A stretch of 64,000 bases of DNA from Candidatus Dechloromonas phosphorivorans (GTDB taxonomy: Bacteria > Pseudomonadota > Gammaproteobacteria > Burkholderiales > Rhodocyclaceae). Shown one piece after another: positions 37,848-46,169 of the stretch. Position 1 is the stretch's first letter. Every line of letters starts with the position of its first letter. Where the stretch lies: NCBI GenBank assembly GCA_016714975.1, contig JADKBR010000001.1, forward strand, positions 372,001-436,000, given 5' to 3'. Under the pieces are notes generated by a model. That model saw only the letters and a program-made list of their open reading frames with translations. It did not search any database and had not been told where the DNA came from. Both the position numbers and the translations under genes were made by a program.

Positions 37848-39380
37848 CTACAGCCCAAGAAAGTCCCTGATCGTCGCGAGAATGCCGGCTTTCGGCTGCG
37901 ATTCCCGGCCGTCGCCGGGTATGCCGCTGAACTGGTTCCTGAAGCTGTCCATCTCGGCCTCGCGGCGGGCGAGAATTTCGGCGATCGCCTCGGCGATTTC
38001 CGGCCGGGAACGTATGATCTCCTCGACCGTCGCCTGGTCCAGGCGATAGCAGACCACATCGGTCTTGGCGATGATCGTGGCGCGGCGAGCCTCGCCCGTC
38101 AGCACACCCTTCTCGCCGAACGTGCCCCCGGCCTGAATCGTGCGGAATAGCTGCCGTGAATGGTCAGGGAACTCCATCCACACTTCGGCTTCGCCATCTG
38201 CCAGCAGATAGAGCCAGTGCGGCGCGTCGCCCTGATGGAAGATGACGTCACCGCAGGCAAACGGCGCGTAGACCATGCGCGCGCTGATGGTTTGCAGTTC
38301 CTCTTCCTGGAGGCTGGAAAACAGCTCCAGCTTGTGCAGGTCGGCGATGCGTCGTTCGACTTCCCGACGTTGCAGCGACTTGCGATAGGCATCGTTTTCC
38401 TTGGTGATATGCAATGACTGTTCCGGCACCGCCAGCTCCATCCGTGCGCGCTGCAACGCGGCCAGGACATGAACCCGCACCGCGGAATCGGTCGGGTCGT
38501 CAGGCTGCGGATCGAGCATCCAGTAGCGCAGTGCGTAGCGCCCGTAGCCCTGGCCGAATTCCATCAGCACGCAGGTCGGGGCCGGCTCCCGCGCGACGTT
38601 GGGGATATCGGCGGTGCGGATCGCCTTTTCCACCTTCTGGATCACCAGCGTCGGCGGCGAATCGTAGGTGATGTTGAACCAGATCCAGCGTCGCCAAGGC
38701 CAGCTCGGTATGTCAGCCCGACCGAAGACGGTGAACCTGCCGCGCATCAACTGGCTGTTGGGAACGACCACCACATCGCCGTTGCGCGTCCGGATCGTCG
38801 TCTGCCGCCAGCGAATCTGAGCCACCCGGCCGGTGATGTCATCGATCTTGACCCAGTCGCCGGTACGCAGCGAGTTGTCGAGCTGCAGCGCGACGCCCGA
38901 CAGGATGTTGCCCAGGGTATCCTGCATCGCGAAAGCAAGAACCGCGGTGATCACCGCCGAAGTGGTCAGCAGGCTCGACGGGTCGAGGCCGACGATGTGC
39001 AGCCGCCCGAGGATGAAGGCAGCGTAGACGACGAGGACGATGATGTCCTCGGCAATGCGCACGACGACGATGCCGAAGCGCGGCAGGATGATGCGGAAGA
39101 CGAAGATCGCCACCAGGCGGCACAGCGCCATTCCCGAACCGATCACAAACAGCTCGTGGATCATGACCGCGAAGCGCGAATAATCGAGTGCTTCGAGCAG
39201 GGCGCCGAAGAACTGGCCCACCAGACAGAGGACAAACACCACCGTCGTCCTGCCGATCCGCTGACGATCCTTGGGCAGCAGCCGCAACGACAGCAGCGCG
39301 AGGAACGCGACGACGCCGATAACGTATTTGGTCTCCGGCAGCCAGAAATAGGTCCAGATCTTGTGCATCGCTGCTTCCAT
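37848..39380 (-). CDS. MscS-family mechanosensitive channel with C-terminal cyclic-nucleotide-binding domain
   Basis: The 510-residue protein starts at 39380 behind GAGAGGTGG. Four or so membrane helices occupy residues 10-165. The pore-lining MscS signature TAVLAFAMQDTLGNILSGVA and LDNSLRTGDWVKIDD lies near residue 150-185, followed by the cytoplasmic MscS domain. Residues from about 360 form a cNMP-binding domain (FACGDVIFHQGDAP, DGEAEVWMEF, GGTFGEKGVLTGEARRATI). Such fusions are thought to be gated by tension and modulated by cyclic nucleotides. The reading frame is open for 131 codons further upstream but lacks protein-like character there. Confidence 0.9.
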   Translation of the reverse strand: MEAAMHKIWTYFWLPETKYVIGVVAFLALLSLRLLPKDRQRIGRTTVVFVLCLVGQFFGALLEALDYSRFAVMIHELFVIGSGMALCRLVAIFVFRIILPRFGIVVVRIAEDIIVLVVYAAFILGRLHIVGLDPSSLLTTSAVITAVLAFAMQDTLGNILSGVALQLDNSLRTGDWVKIDDITGRVAQIRWRQTTIRTRNGDVVVVPNSQLMRGRFTVFGRADIPSWPWRRWIWFNITYDSPPTLVIQKVEKAIRTADIPNVAREPAPTCVLMEFGQGYGRYALRYWMLDPQPDDPTDSAVRVHVLAALQRARMELAVPEQSLHITKENDAYRKSLQRREVERRIADLHKLELFSSLQEEELQTISARMVYAPFACGDVIFHQGDAPHWLYLLADGEAEVWMEFPDHSRQLFRTIQAGGTFGEKGVLTGEARRATIIAKTDVVCYRLDQATVEEIIRSRPEIAEAIAEILARREAEMDSFRNQFSGIPGDGRESQPKAGILATIRDFLGL

Positions 39381-39940
39381 CGCCACCTCTCCCCGAATCA
39401 GGGCACAGCGCCGGAACTGCCCGGCGGCCCGCGAATCACGCCCTTTTCCTGTCCTCGCCACGCCGGCGACAGCCGCGCGCCCAGAAACTCCAATGCTTCC
39501 TCGAGCAGTATCACGGGGCTGACAGGCGCAGTCAATCGGCAATTCGAGCGCTTTCGGGTGGAACCCGGGAACTCCGCGCCACCGGGTTTCCCGTATCGTC
39601 AGCAGGGTTCGCCGGTGTTTTCCGGAAGGGGACGGTGGAGGTTTGGCGGCGGAGGTAGCTGAAGGCATGTGGGTACAAACAGCCACAAGCGGGCAGTCGC
39701 CAACGACAGCTAACTGGAAGCCAAAATTGGAGGCAGTCGCTCCTTGCCGAGCGATGACAGCGTCACGCAGCATGGCAAACCATTCGCGTTGTCAGTTTCC
39801 AGTCGGTGGCAATTACTTTCATAAGCAGTAATGCCCCCGTTTCCAGTGCCGGAGGAGAACTCGTCATTCATCCGCCGCCGTCCGTGATGTAAAGTCGCAA
39901 GCTTGTGCCAAATGGCATCCAGACGCGAACAAAAACCCCC
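39381..39940. other. 560-bp intergenic region at the left edge of the restriction locus
   Basis: The region separates the minus-strand channel gene from hsdM. Its left part is GC-rich like the chromosome; the part from about 39780 to 39900 is more AT-rich, with a short inverted repeat TTACT/AGTAA. The octamer CAGTCGCC-like direct repeat occurs twice near 39695 and 39729. ATG-started frames here are short or lack ribosome sites. No gene is supported. Confidence 0.5.
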
Positions 39941-42340
39941 ATGGCCCTCAAGAAATCCGAACTCTATTCCTCCCTCTGGAAGTCCTGCGACGAGCTGCGC
40001 GGCGGCATGGATGCCAGCCAGTACAAGGATTACGTCCTCATCCTGCTGTTCGTCAAGTACGTCTCCGACAAATACGCCGGTGATCCCGATGCCCTGATCG
40101 ACGTGCCTGCGGGCGGTGGTTTTGCCGACATGGTGGCGGCCAAGGGCAGCAAGGAGATTGGCGACAGGATCAACAAGATCATCGGCCGGCTGGCCGACGC
40201 CAATGACAGTCTCAAGGGGGCAATCAACGTCGCCGACTTCAACGACGAAGAAAAGCTCGGCAAGGCCGACGCGATGGTGCAGCGCCTGACCAGGCTGGTC
40301 GCCATCTTCGAGGGGCTGAATTTCGGCGGCAACCGCGCCGAGGGCGACGACCTGCTCGGCGACGCCTACGAATACCTGATGCGTCACTTCGCCACCGAAT
40401 CGGGCAAGAGCAAGGGGCAGTTCTACACCCCGGCGGAGGTCTCGCGCATCATGTCGATGGTCATCGATCTGGGCAAGGCATGCCACGCCGCGCAGAGCAT
40501 CTACGACCCCACCTGCGGTTCCGGTTCGCTGCTGCTCAAGGCCCACGACGAGGCCAGGAGCCGCACCGGGCTGGACCTGGCGCTGTACGGGCAGGAGATG
40601 GACAACGCCACCTCGGCGCTGGCGCGCATGAACATGGTGCTGCACGACTGCCCGACGGCGGAAATCTGGCAGGACAACACGCTCTCGCACCCGCACTTCA
40701 AGCAGGCCGACGGCGGCCTCAAGACTTTCGATTTCGTGGTCGCCAATTTCCCCTTCTCGGTCAAGTCCTGGACCAGCGGCCTCGATCCGGCCAACGACCT
40801 CTATGGCCGTTTCGCCTACGGCCTCCCCCCGGCCAAGAACGGCGACTACGCCTTCCTGCTGCACATCCTCGCCTCGCTCAAGAGTACCGGCAAGGGCGCG
40901 GTGATTCACCCGCACGGCGTGCTGTTCCGGGGCGGTGCCGAAGCGGTGATCCGCAAGAGCCTCGTCCGGCGCGGCTTCATCAAGGGCATCATCGGCCTGC
41001 CCGCCAACCTGTTCTACGGCACCGGCATCCCCGCCTGCATTCTGGTGCTGGACAAGGAAGGCGCTGCCGGGCGCAAGGGCATCTTCATGGTCGATGCCAG
41101 CAAGGGCTTCATCAAGGACGGCAACAAGAACCGGCTGCGGGCGCAGGACATCCACAAGATCGTCGATACCTTCACCCGCCAGTTGGAAACCCCCAAGTAT
41201 TCGCGCATGGTGCCGCTGGCCGAGATCGAGGCCAACGACTTCAACCTCAACCTGCCGCGCTACATCGACAGCACCGAGCCGGAAGACGTGCAGGACATCG
41301 CGGCCCACCTCAAGGGCGGCATCCCCAACGCCGACATCGACGGCCTTGCCGCCTACTGGGAGGTTTTCCCCAACGTGCGCCGCGAACTCTTTGCCGATGC
41401 GGATCGCCCCGGCTACAGCCAGCCCAAGGTCGAAGCCAGCCAGATCAAGGCCACCATCTTCGCCCACCCCGAATTCACCGCCTTCAACCAGACGGTGACG
41501 ACGCTGTTCGGCACATGGAAGGCCACCAACACCCCGCTGCTCACCGGCATCAAGCAAGGCGACCGCCCCAAGGCACTGATCGAGACCCTCGCGGAGAGCC
41601 TGCTGGAGACCTTCCGCAGCGGCGAGGCCATTGCCTCACTGATCGACCCCTACGGCGTCTATCAGCACCTCATGGACTACTGGGTCGAGACGATGCAGGA
41701 CGATGCGTGGATTATTGCCAGCGACGGCTGGACTGCCACGGTCGACGGCAAAAACAACGTGGATTTGATCCCGCCCGCGCTGATCGTCGCCCGCTATTTC
41801 GCTGCCGAGCAGGCCGCCATCGAACAACGCGAAGCCGAGCGCGACGCCATCAGCCGCCAGATGGAAGAAATGGACGAGGAACACGGTGGCGAGGACGGAC
41901 TGCTGGCCGACGCCAAGAACGACAAGGGCAAGCTCACCAAGGCCAGCGTCAAGGCGCGGCTCACCGAGATCAAGCACGACAAGGACGCCGCCGACGAGCG
42001 CAAGCTGCTCGACGCCTACGCCGACCTGATCGAACAGGAAGCCGTCGCCGCCAAGGCCGTGAAGGACGCGCAGAAGGCGCTCGACACCCAAGTCGCCGCC
42101 CGCTACGCGAAGCTCACCGAGGCCGAGATCAAGACGCTGGTGGTGGACGACAAATGGCTCGCCGCGTTATCGGCACAAGTGCAGGGCGAACTGGATCGCG
42201 TCAGTCAGGCGCTGACCGGACGCATCCGGCAACTGGCCGAACGCTACGCCACGCCGCTGCCACGCTTGGCGGAAGAAGTCGAAACGCTTGCCGCCCGCGT
42301 CGATGAACACCTGAAGAAGATGGGGTTTGTATGGCCATGA
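39941..42340 (+). CDS. hsdM: type I restriction-modification DNA methyltransferase HsdM
   Basis: The 799-residue N6-adenine methyltransferase has the helical N-terminal domain (residues 1-150), the AdoMet motif DPTCGSGSL at 189-197, and the catalytic NFPF at 269-272, here an NPPF variant. After about residue 560 a long charged, likely coiled-coil region follows (QREAERDAISRQMEEMDEEH, KASVKARLTEIKHDKD), making it longer than the usual 500-residue HsdM. It starts with MALKKSELYSSLW at 39941. It is first in the operon hsdM-fic-hsdS-ATPase-hsdR. Confidence 0.95.
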   Translation: MALKKSELYSSLWKSCDELRGGMDASQYKDYVLILLFVKYVSDKYAGDPDALIDVPAGGGFADMVAAKGSKEIGDRINKIIGRLADANDSLKGAINVADFNDEEKLGKADAMVQRLTRLVAIFEGLNFGGNRAEGDDLLGDAYEYLMRHFATESGKSKGQFYTPAEVSRIMSMVIDLGKACHAAQSIYDPTCGSGSLLLKAHDEARSRTGLDLALYGQEMDNATSALARMNMVLHDCPTAEIWQDNTLSHPHFKQADGGLKTFDFVVANFPFSVKSWTSGLDPANDLYGRFAYGLPPAKNGDYAFLLHILASLKSTGKGAVIHPHGVLFRGGAEAVIRKSLVRRGFIKGIIGLPANLFYGTGIPACILVLDKEGAAGRKGIFMVDASKGFIKDGNKNRLRAQDIHKIVDTFTRQLETPKYSRMVPLAEIEANDFNLNLPRYIDSTEPEDVQDIAAHLKGGIPNADIDGLAAYWEVFPNVRRELFADADRPGYSQPKVEASQIKATIFAHPEFTAFNQTVTTLFGTWKATNTPLLTGIKQGDRPKALIETLAESLLETFRSGEAIASLIDPYGVYQHLMDYWVETMQDDAWIIASDGWTATVDGKNNVDLIPPALIVARYFAAEQAAIEQREAERDAISRQMEEMDEEHGGEDGLLADAKNDKGKLTKASVKARLTEIKHDKDAADERKLLDAYADLIEQEAVAAKAVKDAQKALDTQVAARYAKLTEAEIKTLVVDDKWLAALSAQVQGELDRVSQALTGRIRQLAERYATPLPRLAEEVETLAARVDEHLKKMGFVWP

Positions 42341-42351
42341 TGATTGCTATT

Positions 42352-42378
42352 ATTAAAGAAATCGCCTATTTCTTTAAT
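42352..42378. repeat. perfect 11-bp inverted repeat before fic
   Basis: ATTAAAGAAAT and ATTTCTTTAAT surround a CGCCT loop, 30 bases before the fic ATG and 12 bases after the hsdM stop. TTGCTA and TATTTC, 17 bases apart, could be a weak promoter overlapped by the repeat. An operator, possibly for the winged helix of Fic itself, or an RNA hairpin are both possible. Confidence 0.7.
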
Positions 42379-42408
42379 GGCGTGAAATCTTGTTAAAGGA
42401 TTGTCGCC

Positions 42409-43572
42409 ATGCTGCGTAACGTGACCGGTCGTTATTCCGCCAGCCTGGCCGGCGGCGAAACCGTCCGCGCCTTTGTGCCCGACCCGCTGCCGCCCGCACC
42501 GCCGCTGGACCTGAGCGGGGCGCTGCAGGCAGCGCTGGAACGGGCCACCCTCGCGCTGGGCCGGCTCGACAGCATCGCGCTGCTGCTGCCCGATCCGCAG
42601 CTTTTCCTCTATGCCTATGTGCGGCGCGAAGCCGTGCTGTCCTCGCAGATCGAGGGCACCCAATCCTCCCTGTCCGACCTGCTGCTGTTCGAGCTGGACG
42701 AAATGCCCGGCGTACCCTTCGACGACGTGGTGGAAGTCTCCAACTACGTCGCCGCGCTGCAACACGGCATGGCCCGCCTGAGCGACGGATTCCCCTTGTG
42801 CAACCGCCTGTTGCGCGAGACACATGCGCAACTGATGGCACGCGGGCGCGGTGCGGACAAGTCCCCCGGCGAGTTTCGCCGCAGCCAGAACTGGATCGGT
42901 GGCACCCGCCCCGGCAACGCCCGCTTCGTCCCGCCGCCGCCGCGGGAAGTCGAACCCTGCATGGCGGCGCTGGAAGGCTTCATCCACAACGAAACGGCCA
43001 AGTTGCCGATACTGTTGAAAGCAGCGCTGGCCCATGTGCAGTTTGAAACCATCCACCCCTTCCTGGACGGCAATGGCCGCCTTGGGCGCCTGCTCATCGC
43101 CCTGCTGCTGCACGAAGGCGGCGCGCTGGCGCAACCGCTGCTTTACCTCAGCCTCTACTTCAAACAGCACCGCGCCCGCTATTACGAACTGCTGGACAGC
43201 GTGCGCACCAGTGGCGACTGGGAAGCCTGGGTCGAGTTCTTTCTCGAAGGCGTCGAACAAACGGCCACCGCCGCCGTGCAAACCGCCCGCCGTCTGGTGA
43301 ATCTGTTCCAACAGGACAGCCAACGGGTCCAGGCGGGCGGACGCGGCGCGGCCAATGTCCTGCGCGTGCTCGAGGCTCTGCGCCAGCGTCCCCTCTCCAC
43401 CCTGCGGCAGACCGCCCAGCAAGCCGGCATCAGCTTCCCCACCGCCACCAAAACCATGCTGACCCTGGTTGATATGGGCATCGCCCGCGAACTCACTGGC
43501 CAGCGCCGCAACCGGGTATTCGTCTACGACGCCTACCTGAATATCCTGAATGAAGGCGGGGAGGCGTTATGA
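42409..43572 (+). CDS. Fic family protein with C-terminal winged helix
   Basis: The 387-residue protein carries the Fic motif HPFLDGNGRLGR with catalytic H216, so it is predicted to transfer AMP (or another nucleotide) to a protein hydroxyl. The inhibitory motif (S/T)xxxE(G/N) is present as S78-SQI-E82-G83, placing it in the class with an N-terminal inhibitory helix. The C-terminal 65 residues form a winged helix (TAQQAGISFPTATKTMLTLV). AAAGGA precedes the ATG. It is embedded between hsdM and hsdS, where Fic genes occasionally occur; the target is unknown. Confidence 0.93.
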   Translation: MLRNVTGRYSASLAGGETVRAFVPDPLPPAPPLDLSGALQAALERATLALGRLDSIALLLPDPQLFLYAYVRREAVLSSQIEGTQSSLSDLLLFELDEMPGVPFDDVVEVSNYVAALQHGMARLSDGFPLCNRLLRETHAQLMARGRGADKSPGEFRRSQNWIGGTRPGNARFVPPPPREVEPCMAALEGFIHNETAKLPILLKAALAHVQFETIHPFLDGNGRLGRLLIALLLHEGGALAQPLLYLSLYFKQHRARYYELLDSVRTSGDWEAWVEFFLEGVEQTATAAVQTARRLVNLFQQDSQRVQAGGRGAANVLRVLEALRQRPLSTLRQTAQQAGISFPTATKTMLTLVDMGIARELTGQRRNRVFVYDAYLNILNEGGEAL

Positions 43573-43726
43573 GGCGGCAGAACAGCGCTACGGGCGATCA
43601 CAACATGTGCCGGCTGCCCCCAATCGCCGTCCCGCCATCCGCTACGGCGAGGAGGGCGTTTGTTGCCCGACCGCCCTGTAGCGCAGTGGCTTCATCAGCG
43701 CCGACCTACTGCGGGAGTGTTCTGCG

Positions 43727-44884
43727 ATGACCGCGATTCCGACGGGGTACAAGCAGACCGATGCTAATTCGACTCAGGGTGAGTGGGTAGTTCGAGACTT
43801 AGGCGCTGTCGCGACATTGCAGCGTGGATATGATTTACCCCATAGGAATCGGAAACCCGGATCAGTTCCAGTCATAACATCTTCTGGTTTTGGGGAAACA
43901 CATTCAGAGGCGCGTGTTTTTGGCCCGGGCGTCGTAACTGGCCGCTATGGAACTATTGGCGAGGTGTATTTGGTCGAGGAAGATTTTTGGCCGTTGAACA
44001 CAACTCTGTACGTCAAGGATTTCCACGGGAATGATCCATGGTTTGTCGCTTACTTACTTCGTACCATCGATTTTCATTCACACAGTGGGAAAAGTGGGGT
44101 TCCCGGTGTCAACCGTAATGACCTTCATGAGCTAGCCGTCCGATTACCACCCCTCCGCGAACAACGCGCCATCGCCGCCGCGCTGTCGGATGTGGATGCC
44201 CTGCTCGCCAAGCTCGACCAGTTCATCGCCAAGAAGCGCGACCTCAAACAGGCCGCCATGCAGCAACTCCTCACCGGCCAGACCCGCCTGCCGGGGTTTA
44301 GCGGGGAGTGGGAGGTGAAGCGGTTGCTTTCCCTCGCCACGATTGCTCAAGGCCAGATTAACCCAAGTGACGAGCCATACCGTTCTATGTGGTTGGTCGG
44401 GCCGGAACACGTTGAAGGTAGAACAGGAAAGCTGCTTAACCGGCGGACAGCAGCCGAACAAGAGGCGATTAGCGGAAAGTATTTGTTTAAGAAAGGCGAT
44501 GTCGTCTATGGAAAGATCAATCCTTACCTAAGGAAGGCGTTCCTTGCCGACTTCGATGGGCTTTGCAGCGCGGACATGTATCCGCTGCGCGCAGTTGAAG
44601 GCGTTGCCCCCGGCTTTCTGCTTGCGATTATTCTGGGGCCGGAATTCTCGCGATACGCAGAATCAGTTTCGATGAGAAGCGGTATGCCCAAAATCAACCG
44701 TGAAGAAATGGCAGGATTTGCCACCTTGGTTCCCAAAAGCCTTGAAGAACAAACCGCCATCGCCACCGTCCTCTCCGACATGGACGCCGAACTCGCCGCC
44801 CTCGAAGCCCGCCGCGACAAGACCCGCGCCCTCAAGCAGGGCATGATGCAGGAACTGCTGACCGGGAGGATTCGCCTCATATAG
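43727..44884 (+). CDS. hsdS: type I restriction specificity subunit HsdS
   Basis: The 385-residue subunit sets the DNA sequence recognised by the methylase and nuclease. Two target-recognition domains lie at about residues 20-140 and 195-330. Each is followed by a conserved helix block, LPPLREQRAIAAALSDVD and KSLEEQTAIATVLSDMD, the second of which ends MMQELLTGRIRL. GGGAG precedes the ATG. The target-recognition parts are clearly more AT-rich than the helix blocks, as expected when specificity modules are swapped. A 154-base gap without a clear gene separates it from fic. Confidence 0.95.
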   Translation: MTAIPTGYKQTDANSTQGEWVVRDLGAVATLQRGYDLPHRNRKPGSVPVITSSGFGETHSEARVFGPGVVTGRYGTIGEVYLVEEDFWPLNTTLYVKDFHGNDPWFVAYLLRTIDFHSHSGKSGVPGVNRNDLHELAVRLPPLREQRAIAAALSDVDALLAKLDQFIAKKRDLKQAAMQQLLTGQTRLPGFSGEWEVKRLLSLATIAQGQINPSDEPYRSMWLVGPEHVEGRTGKLLNRRTAAEQEAISGKYLFKKGDVVYGKINPYLRKAFLADFDGLCSADMYPLRAVEGVAPGFLLAIILGPEFSRYAESVSMRSGMPKINREEMAGFATLVPKSLEEQTAIATVLSDMDAELAALEARRDKTRALKQGMMQELLTGRIRLI

Positions 44885-44910
44885 CACCACTGACACTGCT
44901 GAACAGAATC

Positions 44911-44974
44911 TCTATAACAATATATTTGCACATATACGCAACGGGCTGTATAAATGCGAATAAGTTGTTATAGA
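44911..44974. promoter_or_regulatory. operator-like inverted repeat arms around the ATPase promoter
   Basis: TCTATAACAA (44911-44920) and its exact reverse complement TTGTTATAGA (44965-44974) are 44 bases apart. The -35 and -10 hexamers of the promoter lie between them, and the right arm reaches the ATPase ribosome site GAGG. The layout suggests repression from two half-sites. Confidence 0.65.
44926..44954 (+). promoter_or_regulatory. sigma-70 promoter of the ATPase gene
   Basis: TTGCAC and TATAAA are separated by exactly 17 bases in an AT-rich stretch between hsdS and the ATPase gene. Transcription would begin near 44961, about 24 bases before the ATG. Confidence 0.65.
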
Positions 44975-44984
44975 TGAGGTCCCA

Positions 44985-46169
44985 ATGGACAAGATCAGAA
45001 ACCCCTTCTCCCCCGGTGCTGGCTCCCCGCCGCCAGAACTTGCGGGTCGGGATAGCATTTTGGAACAAGCCCGTGTCCTGCTTGGGCGGATTCTTGCAAA
45101 GCGTCCCGAAAAAAGCCTATTGCTGACGGGGTTACGTGGCGTCGGAAAGACTGTGCTGCTAAATGAAATTGATCGCCTAGCCCAGACTGCCGGTTATCGC
45201 ACTATTCTTGTTGAGGCCCACGAGGGTAAGCCTCTGGCTGTTTTGCTTGCGCCTCATCTGCGTCGATTGCTGTTTGATCTGGACAGAATTGCCGGAGCAG
45301 GTGACAAGGTGCGGCGTGGGATAGCAGTGCTCAAAAGTTTTGTCGGGGCGATCAAGATCAAAGTCGGCGATATTGATATCGGACTGGATATAGAGCCTGA
45401 ACCCGGCGCTGCCGATAGCGGTGATCTGGAGGTCGATCTCCCCAGCCTCTTCATGGCCGTTGGCGAAGCTGCTCAAGAGCGTGGCGTGGCGGTTGCTCTG
45501 CTGATCGACGAAATTCAGTATTTCAGTGCAGCGGAACTGAGCGCACTCATCATGGCGATGCACAAGATGCAGCAGCGTCAGCTTCCTGTCGTGCTGATTG
45601 CCGCTGGTTTGCCAATTCTGCCCGGTCTGATGGGCGAGTCGAAATCCTATGCCGAACGATTGTTCAGTTTCCCGGATATTGGCCCATTGCCAGAAGCGGA
45701 TGCGATCAAGGCCCTTCAAGACCCTGTGCTGGAGGCCAACGAAGCATTCGATCCAGCCGCGTTGCAAGAAATCTTCCGGCTGACACGAGGCTATCCCTAT
45801 TTTCTTCAGGAGTGGGGCTATCAGGCGTGGAACCACGCGGCTGCTTCGCCAATCAGCCTAAAGGTTGTACAGGAGACGAGTGAGCTGGTCTCCAAACGCT
45901 TGGACGAAAATTTCTTTAGGGTGCGATTTGATCGTCTCACACCGAGAGAAAAGAAATATCTGCGGGCCATGGCAGAACTGGGACCGGGCCCCCACCGCAC
46001 TGGCGATGTGGCTGACGCGCTTGGGGTCAAAATCAATACCTTGGGGCCTGTTCGAGCCAGCTTGATCAAGAAGGGGATGGTGTATAGCCCGTCGCATGGC
46101 GATATGGCTTTCACCGTGCCGCTGTTTGATGAATTCATGCGACGTGCCATCCCCCATTTTGAGCCTTGA
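44985..46169 (+). CDS. AAA family ATPase (Orc/Cdc6-like) in the restriction locus
   Basis: The 394-residue ATPase has Walker A GLRGVGKT at 49-56 and Walker B LLIDEIQ with D175 and E176, followed by sensor-1-like LPVVLIAAGLP. Residues after 310 form a winged helix (GPHRTGDVADALGVKINTLG), as in archaeal Orc/Cdc6-like and STAND-type regulators. It starts behind GAGG with its own promoter. It lies between hsdS and hsdR, overlapping hsdR by one base. Its function is not known; regulation of hsdR or an added defence step is possible. Confidence 0.85.
   Translation: MDKIRNPFSPGAGSPPPELAGRDSILEQARVLLGRILAKRPEKSLLLTGLRGVGKTVLLNEIDRLAQTAGYRTILVEAHEGKPLAVLLAPHLRRLLFDLDRIAGAGDKVRRGIAVLKSFVGAIKIKVGDIDIGLDIEPEPGAADSGDLEVDLPSLFMAVGEAAQERGVAVALLIDEIQYFSAAELSALIMAMHKMQQRQLPVVLIAAGLPILPGLMGESKSYAERLFSFPDIGPLPEADAIKALQDPVLEANEAFDPAALQEIFRLTRGYPYFLQEWGYQAWNHAAASPISLKVVQETSELVSKRLDENFFRVRFDRLTPREKKYLRAMAELGPGPHRTGDVADALGVKINTLGPVRASLIKKGMVYSPSHGDMAFTVPLFDEFMRRAIPHFEP

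Noticed and set aside
39381..39773. 131-codon upstream extension of the channel gene
   Set aside because: A strong ribosome site GAGAGGTGG precedes the ATG at 39380, and the upstream part lacks protein-like composition.
39710..39873. 53-codon minus-strand frame (MNDEFSSGTGNGG...) left of hsdM
   Set aside because: No ribosome site and no recognisable domain; it could be part of a dispersed repeat, but this cannot be tested within the window.
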